A stretch of 64,000 nt of DNA from Boothiomyces macroporosus (Eukaryota; Chytridiomycota; Chytridiomycetes; Rhizophydiales; Terramycetaceae), in assembly GCA_027604185.1 (NCBI GenBank), contig JADGKB010000008.1, positions 62,001 through 126,000 of the forward strand, read 5' to 3'. Below are positions 32,519 to 42,836 of this stretch, piece after piece (position 1 is the stretch's first letter; every line of letters begins with the position of its first letter). The notes below the pieces were generated by a model that saw only the letters and a list, made by a program, of their open reading frames with translations, was not told where the DNA came from and did no database searches. A program made the translations under genes and the position numbers.

Positions 32519-35500
32519 ATGGCGAAAGACGATGACCACTTCAAATTTCCAAAATTAACTGAAAACAACTATTCAACTTGGAGAATTCATATGAAACTCA
32601 GTTTGGAGTATGACGACTTATGGAAGGTGGTTTCTCCAATACTCAATGGGGGAACATTGGCATCTTACAAAGAAACTTTCAACAAGACAGAGGGGATTTC
32701 TTTCGATGACTTGGATAGGAAGGCTGGAATCAAGATTGCTCTTGCTGTTGGCAATAATCAATTATCGTATATTGCTCATTTGGAATCTGGTCTAGAAATC
32801 TGGGAAACATTGAAAGCTCATCATGAATCAAGCTCTGTTCGAAACAAATTGTTACTACTCAGAGAATTCTTTACAATGGAATATCATGGTGGAGATATGG
32901 AAGCCCATATCAACAGGGTCTGGGATTATGGACAGCAGTTGGTGCGTATTGGGTCAAAGATAGATGACTCAATGATGATTGCGGTGCTACTTAATAGTCT
33001 GACGGAAGACTATGATGCTTTGGTTATTGCGTTGGATACGCAAGGAGATGGTAATCTCAAGTTTAATGATGTTCGAACAAAGGTTATGAACATATGGAAG
33101 ACCAAGAAAGGAAAAGGTTCTACTGCGCTTCAAGTAAAAGGTGGGAAGGCGGTAGGTGGCAAGAAGGTCAAGTGTTACTCTTGTCAAAAGTTTGGACATG
33201 TAAAGAAGGACTGTCCAGGAAAACAAAAGGGCTCTTATGGTTTGGTGTCTTCTACTATCGGAGCTGGCTTGGAGTCATGGGTTATTGACTCTGGTGCAAG
33301 TCGACATATGACTGGCGTGAAAGACATGTTTAGTTCAATGCAACTATTGGACTATGAAGATTATATTACTATTGCAGATGGAAAGAGGCTGAAGGTGGTT
33401 GGCATTGGAAACATTGAAGGTTCTAGTAGTGGTGTCAATCTCTCTCTTTCAAATGTAGCTTATGTAGAAGGTTTGGAACATAGCTTGTTTAGTGTTCGCC
33501 AATTTACTTCTTTGGGGCATAGGGCTGTATTTCAAGGAAATTATTGTTTATTATACTACAAAAATGGGGACTTGGTGGCTAGGTGTGCGACTAAGGAAAA
33601 TCTATATCAGTTTACGCTACAACGGCTAAGCAGGAAGGCTCTTGTTGGTGCTGCTAATGGACAGAAGGTGGATATTAATGTTTTGCATCGGCAATTTGGA
33701 CACATTAATACAAAGAAGCTACGCGAAATGGTACGGAATGGCATGGTTGAAGGAATTTCAGATGTCATTGGAGCTGAAAAGGATTGTGAAAGCTGTATTA
33801 AAGGAAAGTTGGTGACTTTGCCTTACAATCGAATCTCGGCTAGGCGAAGGGCTGAATTACCTCTGGAACTCTTGCATGTTGACTTATTTGGGCCAACTCG
33901 ACAAGCTAGCGTGCATGGTCATCGGTACAAGCTTACTATTGTAGATGACGCTACTAATTATCAATGGAAATTGTTTCTGGTTGGAAAAAGAGATGTGAAG
34001 GGTGCCTTGAAGATATTTGTGCAGAAGATTCAAACTCAAATTGGACTACAAGTGAAGGCGATTCAATCAGACAACGGTTCAGAATTTAAGAACAAGTTTC
34101 TTGAAGATTTTGAACAGGAAAATGGAATAAGGCACATCTGGACAAATACTTACTCAAGTGAACAAAATGGAAAGGCAGAAAACTCTCATCGTTTGGACAC
34201 AAACTCTGCTATTACTCTGTTGGAAGAGACTGGTTTGCCTAGAACCCTGTGGCCTTATGCTATGGAATGGTCTTGCTACTGTCGAAATCGTTGCCTTGGG
34301 AATATTGGGGACGCGTCTCCGTTGGAATTGCTGACTGGCACAAAGCCAGTATATTGGAATATTGCCTTTGGTGATAGAATCTTCTATCAAAATCTGGATC
34401 CTAAAAGAGGAAAGCTGGATGTTCGTGCTCTAGATGGTTACTTTATTGGGTTTCCTAGTAATCACAAAGGAATATATGTATGGACTGGGTCTAAGGTGGT
34501 TGTCAGTCGTACATGGAAACTCAATAAGACTCAAAATGAAAAGAAGATCGAATCTATTGGTATGCTAGAGGAAGAGGTGGACGAGGACTGCTACTATTTT
34601 GGAGCGGATAGGTTTGCTGCTACTGCTAAGACTACTGAGAATGCTGGAATTACTGAAACTGATGAAGATGATGGAGCTGCAGGTGCTACTGGAAGAATGG
34701 ATTCTACCGAGCCTCATGATGAAATGGATTCATATGATATTGGACAAGTTAGTATGCCGCTAACTCCTATTCCTCCAAGGGTATTGCATAAAGAGGATGA
34801 AGTGGTAACTCCAAAGACCAATACCAAATGGTATACTTGGAAAGAAGTGGATGTTGATTCAAATCCACACAAGCGAAGTAACATCAACTCAGAGAACATT
34901 GTGCAAGGGAAAAGAAGGGGCAATCAATCATCAGGTTTAATTACTGGAGATTCCATGGACTCGAAAGCTGGCATCTCATCGTTTGCATTTATAGCTGCGT
35001 CTCGCTTAACATTCAAGGTTGCTATGAGAGGACCAGATGCGGAAAAATGGAAAACTGCATGCAAAGAATTGACAAGCATGGAGAAACATGGTGTGTGGGA
35101 ATTGGTTCCAAGACCTAAATTCAAGAAAGTATTAAAGAATATGTGGGTTTTCACTACAAAGACAAATCAGAAGATGGAAATTATCCGGTACAAGGCTCGC
35201 TTGGTTGTGCTGGGAAATCAACAACGTGAAGGTGTAGATTACTTCTCTATATCATCGCCCACTCTCAAGTATAGCTCATTTCGAATCTTTCTTCACTTGG
35301 CTACTTCCTATGGTTGGATTGTACTCTCTCTCGATATAAAGACTGCGTTTCTCAATGGATGGTTAAATGAAGAGATCTTTATGGAAATTCCTCAGGGTTA
35401 TGACATGATTGTTGACGTGCATGGTGCTGACTTGGTCTGTCGACTAATTAAAAGTCTGTATGGTCTCAAGCAAAGCCCTCGTAATTGGAAATCGCATTTG

Positions 35501-35912
35501 GATAGCACTATGAAGGATCTTGGGTTCACTCTGTGTTCGTTTGACTTGGGCTTATATGTCTACCAGCAAGATGGTATTATCTGCTACGTTGCGTTCTACG
35601 TTGATGATGGTTTTATTACTTCCAATGATGTCAATTTTGCTCAGGCTGTTGTTGAAAAGCTCAAACACTACTATGACATTACGGATAACGGTGAATTCGA
35701 CGGAGGAACTGCTTTGGGTATTGAATGGAACAGAGACTTTAAAGGTTCATCTAGCTTTATTACGCAACGAAAATTTTTGGACCAGTTGCTTTCTGAAGCG
35801 GGATTATTGGATGCCTATGTCGACTGGTGTCTACAAGATGTTTTTAGAAGATTCACATGCTTTGGATTTAGAAGGGGTAACACAGTATCGTTTTCTAGTG
35901 GGTTCTCTGATA
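32519..35912 (+). pseudogene. Copia gag-pol reading frame, disrupted
   Basis: The polyprotein frame runs from about the ATG at 32519 through gag, zinc knuckle, aspartic protease, integrase and most of reverse transcriptase. Near 35800 the family sequence moves to another frame (the part reading DSHALDLEGVTQYRFLVGSL), so there is a frameshift, and at 35912 it is cut by an insertion. The frame is also open upstream through the LTR to 32144, which is probably fortuitous. It is described here as a decayed copy. Confidence 0.85.
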
Positions 35913-35948
35913 GATTGCAAGAACTCTTTTTGATATCTCCAGACAGTC

Positions 35949-36130
35949 AAATTCGGAGGCATTCCAACCCTTTTTGCTGGAGATTTTAGGCAAATGCTTC
36001 CAGTAATCTCACGTGCAGAAAGAGCTGAAATTGTTGACACGACCATTAAGGGCTCTTCTTTGTGGAATGAAGTACAAGTTCTCAAGCTGACTACAAATAT
36101 GTGTGTTGCTAACTCTGATGGGAACGATAC
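35949..36130 (+). pseudogene. Pif1/Helitron-type helicase fragment
   Basis: About 60 codons read FGGIPTLFAGDFRQMLPV, then RAERAEIVDTTIKGSSLW and KLTTNM, matching helicase motifs II-III of the Pif1 domain found in Helitron transposases. Both ends are missing; the left end stops almost at the insertion boundary and the right end runs into the ATACG repeats. It is a fragment, not a gene. Confidence 0.75.
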
Positions 36131-36660
36131 GATTCGAATACGAAAATTTAATAACACTGGGGAAACGGAACGAAACGGAACGATACGATACGTATGACGG
36201 AAACGATACCTATCGTTTCGATTAGCGTCAAATGCGATAATATAAGATTAGTGCTCAAAAATTGTTAATTTTTACCTGGAATTGATTAATTAATTTTAGA
36301 TATTTTAGTACTTTCCCAATGACTAACAAAAAATTTCCAGGTTTTCTTAAAGTATAATATATTGGAACAAATAATTTACTCAAGCGACAGTAATTTGAAA
36401 TTGATCATGTAAAGTCAGGATACGAAACAGATACGATATCGTATCATATCTATGAGAACGATACGATACGATACGATACGACCTCAAATTTCAGGATACG
36501 ATACGATACGGAACCATGTCACGTGGGAACGATACGATACGAATACGAAAATTTAAAAAAAAGCAAACGATACGATACGAAAACGAAGCCACAAGGAACG
36601 ATACGATACGAAAACGACTTTTTCTGTCAGATACGAAACGATACGATACGATGGATACGC
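36121..36660 (+). repeat. Degenerate ATACG pentanucleotide repeat tract
   Basis: Clusters of (GATAC/ATACG)n such as GATACGATACGATACGATAC recur at about 36120-36215, 36418-36520 and 36526-36660, with an AT-rich spacer at about 36240-36415. The spacing suggests a composite of several short arrays. Nothing similar occurs elsewhere in the window. Confidence 0.85.
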
Positions 36661-36681
36661 GGTCACCCTAGTTCTCTGATA

Positions 36682-36895
36682 TGGTTAGCCACTATATCTC
36701 GTTTTGACATTGGTTTTGCTGTAGGAATTCTATCTAGATTCATGTCAAAGCCAACAATGGTGCATTTGAACTTGGCAAAACAGGTCTTACGCTACTTGAA
36801 AGGTACTAGGAATTATGGTCTCATTCTCTCAGGTGGATTGGACATGAAGGTTTATTCGGATGCTGATTATGCTGTTGGAAACAACACCAGATATG
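36682..36895 (+). pseudogene. Copia RT/RNase H 3' fragment
   Basis: Continues the copia polyprotein after the insertion (WLATISRFDIGFAVGILSRF, then LNLAKQVLRYLKGTRNYGL and VYSDADYA). Similarity stops after the RNase H Asp-containing motif, at about the point where an LTR-like sequence begins. Confidence 0.75.
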
Positions 36896-37227
36896 TGTTG
36901 AAACAAATACTACTCACGAGTCATTGTCAGTTGACTAACATAAAACAAAGGCTCTTTACTTAAGCCTTTAATTTTACTCAAGGGAACTTACTATAAATAC
37001 TGCTATTAATCTAATAAAAACACAGTTGAAGAGCAATTCAAAACAATTCATCACTACTTTATTATCTGCGCTAATTCATCTTCTAAATCACATAACCTTG
37101 TTTTACGTTATGATTGTTCTTTGATAAACTAGATCACAAGTGCTGTAAGTTATGAGAAAAAAATTTTGGGGAATTATCGCTTTATATCAACAAATTACCA
37201 TGAGATACATTGATCATTCATCCAACA
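36896..37227 (+). mobile_element. Possible solo LTR of a related copia element
   Basis: Starts TGTTGAAACA and ends CCAACA, so the ends have the TGTTG...CAACA form of copia LTRs. Inside are TATAAATA followed by CTATTAATCTAATAAAAACA, laid out as in the left LTR (TATAAATA...CTATTGCTTAATAAACA). No clear 5-bp target duplication was found, so the boundaries are tentative. Confidence 0.35.
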
Positions 37228-37443
37228 TATAATATGTTACTGTGAATGAAATGATTAAAATTTTTTTGGTCAATCGACTATTCCAGCCATTTACGCCAGT
37301 TAAGTATCACAGATCCTGTACTATGTCCTAACGAATGGCTGCAGATCGGTAATCACCTACCAATATCTAATTTTGACTTTTATTTTTGTGTCACCTGATT
37401 ACATATCATTTGAATTCTGACTCGATTTTTCATCCAACAACTA
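37228..37443. other. Intergenic promoter region of LRR gene
   Basis: AT-rich spacer between the retrotransposon remnants and the LRR gene. No further feature seen. Confidence 0.4.
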
Positions 37444-38571
37444 ATGAATCGATTGTGGGTATTTTCAACAAAATCACTTCAGGCACAACATTACAAAGTT
37501 GCTCTTTACAAAAATCTAATTCGACAACCACCCAAGGCAACAGAATTTGATTCAAGGAGATGGTTTACAACTACAGGTATTACCAATAAGAAATTGAAAT
37601 TGGTTGAAAATTTCAAAGCAAATAAAGAGGAGCGTTATTGTCTTGAATATTTACCTGATGCCTGGCCAATTATTGCACAGTTGATCCCTCAAAGTAAATT
37701 GAAGATATTGGAGTTAGAATTTGATTGGCCAAAGATTGATGATGTTCGAGTAATAGCAGATGCAATTCAAAAATCAAAGATACAAGTATTACATTTATGG
37801 TATGAATGTTATGATGACACCAATCTAATTCCGTTGTTGGAAGTATTACCGCATTCTGAATTGCAAGAGATGACAGGGATACAGATACGTGATCAGCAAG
37901 TTTGTGAATCATTTGTCAAATCAGTACCACAATCAAAGTTACAAAGAGTTGGAATGTCTGCACGTACTGAATATATGGAACCAATACTAGATTCAATTCT
38001 CAAATCCTCAATTACACAATTGACTTTGGGTTATGATTGTGATTGCGGGTTCACAGGGGACAAAAACGACTGTTGTTGTGTAAATGAATCCAGTTTATTG
38101 ATTTTGTCTCGTTATATCAATAGATTGCCGCTAAAATCGTTGGAAATTGATCTATATTCAGAGTCACTTGGGGCAATTTTGGGGTTCATTAAGGCAATCA
38201 ACAAGAGCAGTAACTTACAAAACCTTCAACTTATACGTAAAGTACTCAATCCTACAGAGTGGCTGGCAATAGGTAAACAATTATCAGAAACTAGTTTGAC
38301 AGGTATAAGCCTCAGGTTAAACAGCTTGACAGATAAGCACATTGCAAATGAATTTGGCCAATACATTTGTTCGTCAAAGATTAGAAAATTACACATCAAA
38401 TGTATTCAAGAAATCACTGATGATGCTTTTTTAACATTGGCAGAGTCATTAGCAAACTCAAACTTGGAAATTCTTGAATTTTACACCCCCGCTCGTTCAA
38501 ATTATTGGAAAACCCTTGAAGAGAGTATGAATTCGAAATTCAATTTTCAGGTAAAAATAAACCATTATTGA
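37444..38571 (+). CDS. RNI/LRR-like repeat protein
   Basis: 375 aa, intronless. From about residue 60 on it contains irregular leucine-rich units of the ribonuclease-inhibitor/F-box type (SKLKILELEFDWPKIDD, SKIQVLHLWYECYDD, SSITQLTLGYDCDC, LPLKSLEIDLY, SNLQNLQLI, SKIRKLHIKC, SNLEILEF). A Cys cluster (CDCGFTGDKNDCCC) sits in the middle. The N-terminus is basic and Ser/Arg-rich and could be an organelle leader. No F-box is evident. A ligand-binding scaffold is likely; partner unknown. Confidence 0.7.
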   Translation: MNRLWVFSTKSLQAQHYKVALYKNLIRQPPKATEFDSRRWFTTTGITNKKLKLVENFKANKEERYCLEYLPDAWPIIAQLIPQSKLKILELEFDWPKIDDVRVIADAIQKSKIQVLHLWYECYDDTNLIPLLEVLPHSELQEMTGIQIRDQQVCESFVKSVPQSKLQRVGMSARTEYMEPILDSILKSSITQLTLGYDCDCGFTGDKNDCCCVNESSLLILSRYINRLPLKSLEIDLYSESLGAILGFIKAINKSSNLQNLQLIRKVLNPTEWLAIGKQLSETSLTGISLRLNSLTDKHIANEFGQYICSSKIRKLHIKCIQEITDDAFLTLAESLANSNLEILEFYTPARSNYWKTLEESMNSKFNFQVKINHY

Positions 38572-38610
38572 ATTGAGGGACATGAAGCAATAAATCCGTT
38601 TGAAATTGAT

Positions 38611-39261
38611 TTATATTAAATTCAATGCACTTATAAGCATCTCCAACGTGACAGGATTTGTCCTTTGGTTGAATTCTAATATTGTATTCAAGTTACTATA
38701 TTGACAATTGACAATATCAAATAATTTCTTGTAATGGAAATAGATTTGCCAACTACGACTTTTGTTTGTAATTATGTAACAAAGGGCAATTTTGGGTTGA
38801 CCAGTGCTTTCAATGACGCAAAATGATTGTGGGGGAATTACATTGAGTGCATATACTTCATCAAAGTTTTGATTTGTTTCTTTGGTGAACTCAGTCTTGT
38901 AATTCAGTACATACTCCACAGCCCTGTTTTTCAAGATTGACTTTGACAGTTGCGGAACACTACTTGCCAGATCGATTCGATTCCTTGCTTTGGATAATTG
39001 GTCGAGAATGTAATTTAAATGGTCTTGAAGAGTTTGATTACTAAATGTGTACATGGACATCTGGAAAGTAGAGTTGACAAATTGCCACTCTTTTTGTACT
39101 AAATCGGATACTATTTGATCATCCGTCAGAATTATTCCTTCCTGGTTATAAATTCTGCAGGGAAATCCGGTTGTTTGTCGATCGATTTTATTTTGAAATC
39201 TATGTTGATTGCGTTCGACTTTTTGAATTAAATTTGACAGGCTATTCAATTTGTGATACAT
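38611..39261 (-). CDS. Uncharacterised protein
   Basis: 216 aa without introns, not recognised. The protein is mostly helical and polar, with QKVERNQHRFQNKIDRQ near the start and a more hydrophobic C-terminal part (IALCYIITN, IYFHYKKLFDIVN). No signal peptide, membrane helix or catalytic motif. It converges on the LRR gene with a 39-bp gap. It could belong to a lineage-specific family or be transposon-derived. Confidence 0.5.
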   Translation of the reverse strand: MYHKLNSLSNLIQKVERNQHRFQNKIDRQTTGFPCRIYNQEGIILTDDQIVSDLVQKEWQFVNSTFQMSMYTFSNQTLQDHLNYILDQLSKARNRIDLASSVPQLSKSILKNRAVEYVLNYKTEFTKETNQNFDEVYALNVIPPQSFCVIESTGQPKIALCYIITNKSRSWQIYFHYKKLFDIVNCQYSNLNTILEFNQRTNPVTLEMLISALNLI

Positions 39262-39403
39262 TCAAATACTATGGTTTTTCTTGTAATAAATGATAATCAA
39301 TTTGATAGCAACAAGGTAGTGAATGACGTGATCACCGACTTGAAAACAAGCACAAGAAAAGAAATCTTTTGTTCTAATGCAATAAAACATAGATTTATTA
39401 TCT

Positions 39404-40403
39404 TCAAATAGCCCATTTCCAATCTGGTTTGAATTTGTCAATCAACTGCGCTTCAGTCCATTCCCAACTCTTGTTAATCAATTTTTCATCTCTAGCCATC
39501 GCAGAGGTTTCTTCGATTTGATGGTAAGGAGTAAAGTACTTTCCTTTAATGTTTTGGGCTTCGATGGATGGATTTGTTGCTACATAAAGTTGGGTAATTG
39601 CTCCGTGTTCAGTGGAAATACCGATTATCTTGAATGACAGGTCAAAGAAAAAGCTATAGTTTGCAGGGTTACGCAGCAGGTTGGATTTAACTACACCTGG
39701 ATGGACACAATTCACGTATACCTTGCCCTCTTTGCCTTCAGCTTGAGCTTTGGCGTCTAGTTTCTCTTGGAGTTTTTTGGTGAAATGCACATTGAGCAAC
39801 TTTGAAGTACCATACTGGTCTTCAGCATTATACGATTTTTCATCACACCAAGTGTCGTAGTTGATACCGTGTTTGTATGGATTTTCATGAAGAATTGAGG
39901 TAATATTGACTATTCTTGATGGGGCAGATGCTTCGATGACACCCAGTAGCTTGTTGGTCAATACTACATGGGCAAAATGATTAGTTGCAATCTGTGACTC
40001 CATATTGTCCTTTGTCAGCTTGTAAGGTTGATGCATGATACCAGCATTGTTGATGAGAATGTGCAATGGCAGTCCTCTTTCCAAAAACTTGTCGGCTGCT
40101 TGCTCTACTTGATTCAAATCCATCAAGTCTGCTTCCAAGAATTCTACTTTATCATTTTTCGAAATAGTCTTGATTTCTTCGATGACTGGCAGGGTCTTTT
40201 CTGCTGAACGACCAAACAAAAACACATGGCAGCCCTTCTTGGCTAGTTCTAGAGCGCATGCTTTGCCAATACCTGTGTTAAATCAACGTACCTCCAGATG
40301 CACCAGTGATTAAAGCTACCTTTCCTTCCAGCGATGGAATATCTCTATCCGCATTGAATTTTGGTTTTGTAAAGATTTGACGAATAATTGAGTCCCCGCC
40401 CAT
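39404..40403 (-). CDS. Short-chain dehydrogenase/reductase, paralogue 1
   Basis: Two exons give 326 aa. Rossmann motif TGASGGIGKACALELAKKG, NNAGIM, active-site region with the Ser in NITS and Tyr/Lys in YGTSKLLNVHF, as in retinol-dehydrogenase-like SDRs. The intron 40273..40291 (19 nt) splits the Gly-rich motif. The next gene upstream is a close copy with identical exon lengths (112 and 869 nt). Stretches over 100 bp are nearly identical, so duplication is recent or conversion is active. Substrate unknown, perhaps a lipid or steroid alcohol or ketone. Confidence 0.9.
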
Positions 40404-40429
40404 TGATGAGTTCTTTTTTTTCACTGCTC

Positions 40430-40437
40430 TTTATATA
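40430..40437 (-). promoter_or_regulatory. TATA box (TATATAAA) of SDR paralogue 1
   Basis: On the minus strand TATATAAA begins 34 bp before the ATG at 40403, the same short spacing as at other genes here. Confidence 0.55.
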
Positions 40438-40686
40438 CTAGCGAGGATCCAGGACCTTTCATTGTTTCAAATTTCAGAGAGTGCGCTGATTGGATGGGGG
40501 AAATTCCTATGCTAATAATGCTCTTAGGTAGTTGGGTATTCGTCAATTAAAACGCCAATTTATTATCTGTACACTTGAGATTGATCAATTCCTGATTTGG
40601 CTGATCTGAAACATGGGCCGATTTTATGTTGATCCATTTTAGGATACAAATTTTCCGCCAAGCACTTTAGTAATGAGGTTTTTATT

Positions 40687-41687
40687 CTAAATAGTCCATT
40701 TCCAGTCTTCTCTAAACTTTGCAGCAAGCTCTTTTTGCGTCCAATCCCAAGTCTTTGCCCAGTGCTTTTCATTCGCGCCAGAGCTAGAAGTAGCAGTCAT
40801 GCTGTTGAATGGAACAAAGTATTTCCCTTTGATATTCTTTTCTTCTATTTCAGGAAAAGTGGAGACGTACAGTTGAGTGATAGCACCGTGTTCAGGTGGA
40901 ATACACATCCAGTTGTACAGTACATCAATAATTTTGAGTTTATGAGCTTGGTTTCGCAGCAAATTGGACTTTACCACACCTGGATGGACAGAGTTGACGT
41001 ATACTTTGCATTCTCGTCCTTCATCTTTTGCTTTTTGATCCAAACGCTTCTGCAATTCGTTGGTAAAGTGGATATTTAATAATTTAGAAACGCCATACTG
41101 CATTTCTGCATTATATTTCTTTTCATCGCACCAAGTGTCATAGTTGATTCCACCGAGATAAGTAGTTTGATGAAGCAAAGAAGAGATATTCACGATTCTT
41201 GATGGGGCAGATGCTTCGAGGACACAAAGTAATTTGTTGGTCAGAACCACATGGGCAAAGTGGTTAGTTGCAATCTGTGACTCCATATTGTCCTTTGTCA
41301 GCTTGAATGGTTGATACATGATACCAGCATTGTTGATGAGAATGTGCAATGGCAGCCCTCTTTCCAAAAACTTGTCGGCAGCTTGCTCTACTTGATTCAA
41401 ATCCATCAAATCTGCTTCCAAGAATTCTACTTTATCATTTTTCGAAATAGTCTTGATTTCTTCGATGACTGGCAGGGTCTTTTCTGCTGAACGACCAAAC
41501 AAAAACACATGGCAGCCCTTCTTGGCTAGTTCCAAGGCAGTAATTTTTCCGATACCTAGATTATATATCAGTTACCAGAGGAAGCACCAGTTACAATTGC
41601 CACTTTGCCTTCCAGCGATGGAATATCCTTTTCAGGATTGTATTTTGGCTTAGTAGTCATTTGACGGATTACAGATATAATTGTCAT
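40687..41687 (-). CDS. Short-chain dehydrogenase/reductase, paralogue 2
   Basis: 326 aa in two exons, with the 20-nt intron 41556..41575 at exactly the same codon as paralogue 1. NAD(P) motif TGASSGIGKITALELAKKG, NNAGIMYQPFKL, NISS and YGVSKLLNIHF are intact. The two proteins are near-identical from about residue 40 to 125 and diverge toward the C-terminus, where substrate binding is determined. So they probably act on related but different substrates. Confidence 0.9.
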
Positions 41688-41722
41688 CTTAAACGAGGTT
41701 TGATGTGATGCTTTTTCCGTTC

Positions 41723-41730
41723 TTTTTATA
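41723..41730 (-). promoter_or_regulatory. TATA box (TATAAAAA) of SDR paralogue 2
   Basis: Minus-strand TATAAAAA begins 43 bp before the ATG at 41687. Confidence 0.55.
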
Positions 41731-42146
41731 TGCTGGTGATCAAGTGCCCATCCCAATAAGGAAGCGGTCTCCTCCCAAGTGTAGCTGTCAATCGTTTATT
41801 CTTTAGGAGCTGCAAATTCGAATCAAACTGCCTTGAAAAGAATTGCTGGTCTCAGTAGCGTCTATAGTATCTTGGCAACTGGATTGGCGTTACAGTTTTT
41901 CCACACTTGTTGGTCCGTCTACTGTAATTCCTTTTATAAATGACAGACGCTTGCTTGCAATTCGTACATTCCAAACCTCTTGTTTGATTGATACACTCGA
42001 CAAATTTTTGTAGACCAAAAAATAGGATCTAGCAGGACAGTTAATCACTTGCTTTGATAGATCAGAATGGAATCGATCCCAAACAACGACCAGGGTTAAA
42101 GAACAAGCAACAATAATCAATGAAAAACCAAGCCAGTTTATTATAC
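41731..42146. other. Spacer with an unsupported minus-strand frame
   Basis: The interval between SDR 2 and the HMG gene contains an open minus-strand frame (to 41890) with one hydrophobic segment (INWLGFSLIIVACSLTLVVVW) but no ATG. It may be the HMG gene's trailer or a small membrane protein with an unusual start. Confidence 0.35.
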
Positions 42147-42493
42147 TTATTTTTCCTTTAATCAAAAGTTAAAGTACCTTATATTCAGCCATTTCAGATT
42201 CATATCTTTCCTTGTCTTTTGCTGCCTTATCAAGATATTCCTAAATTAAGAATAATTACTGCCTTGTCGTCTTCACCAAGCTCTTTCCAGGCATTTCCAA
42301 TCAATTTGCCCATTTCCCCAAATGTTGCACTTGGGTTTTCTTCCTTGATTCTTTGACGGTTTTCCTTGGAGTAAATCATGAAAGCAGATAAAGGTTTCTT
42401 TGGAGCATCAGGATCTTTTTTTGCTTTGGTTCCTTTCTTTTTCTTTCCTTCTTCTGTAGGAGATTTTGGGGCTTTGGAGGTATCTTTAGGCAT
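42147..42493 (-). CDS. nhp6: HMG-box chromatin protein (Nhp6-like)
   Basis: About 101 aa in three exons. A basic Lys-rich N-terminus (KKKKGTKAKKDPDAPKKP) leads into a single HMG box (LSAFMIYSKENRQRIKEENP, GEMGKLIGNAWKEL, AKDKERYESEMAEYK). Such proteins bend DNA and assist transcription and chromatin remodelling. Intron 42241..42259 (19 nt) is firmly supported. A second of 22 nt (42156..42177) would replace the ending KVL with KEK; either ending is plausible. Confidence 0.9.
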
Positions 42494-42836
42494 CCTTTTA
42501 TTAGAATTTGGTTTTTACCTTTTAGTGAAGAGGGATTTGCTCAGAGAAAGAAAACCTATTGCGGTGGCTTATGATCACGTTAAAGTTGTAAAAGAATTTC
42601 TAGATAAGAATCTCAAGAATCTCATTGGTTGATATTAAATAAGCTTTAGGGTTCAAATAGCGACTCACTAACGCTGTCGACTGGGCGTCCATCCATTCGG
42701 TAGATAGAAAGAGTCTACCCTGGCCAACAGCATAACGAAATCAGTCCCCGCCAAAATCGCAAAAGGTCCGACTGATCAACAAACAAACCAGAAAAAAATC
42801 AAACCTGATAGTCGTAAATTAATTATATTAAAAACG
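42494..42836. other. Intergenic region, no gene seen
   Basis: Promoter of the HMG gene and 3' flank of the phosphatase regulator. A GGTTCAAAT near 42650 resembles a tRNA T loop but no cloverleaf surrounds it. Confidence 0.4.

Larger units (their letters stand above)
35902..36681 (+). mobile_element. 758-bp insertion with 11-bp target duplication inside copia
   Basis: GTTCTCTGATA occurs at 35902..35912 and again at 36671..36681, and the copia coding sequence continues directly across if one copy and the intervening DNA are removed. The inserted DNA starts with part of a Pif1/Helitron-type helicase and ends in a pentanucleotide ATACG tract. No terminal inverted repeats are apparent. An 11-bp target duplication, 5' truncation of a coding fragment and a simple-repeat end resemble target-primed retroposition, but the class is unknown. 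Confidence 0.75.
32184..36895 (+). mobile_element. Ty1/copia LTR retrotransposon, broken
   Basis: The left LTR starts at about 32184 (TGTTGAGAATGTTCAACA) and contains a TATA box at 32269..32276. Downstream are gag-like sequence, a CCHC zinc knuckle (CYSCQKFGHVKKDC), protease (IDSGAS), integrase (HVDLFGPT, SDNGSEFK, SEQNGKAEN) and reverse transcriptase with FYVDD, in copia order (integrase before RT). RNase H begins after 36680 (YSDADYA) and then breaks off. The coding part is interrupted at 35913 by a 758-bp insertion. No right LTR matching the left one is visible. The element is non-functional as it stands. Confidence 0.9.

Noticed and set aside
35902..36681. Intact Helitron
   Set aside because: Only about 60 helicase codons are present, without Rep domain or Helitron ends, and there is an 11-bp target duplication.
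41890..42165. Minus-strand frame with one membrane helix downstream of the HMG gene
   Set aside because: No ATG, no TATA box and no splice junction joins it to another exon; kept only as a comment on the spacer.
42640..42720. tRNA-like GGTTCAAAT
   Set aside because: No acceptor, D or anticodon stem can be paired around it.
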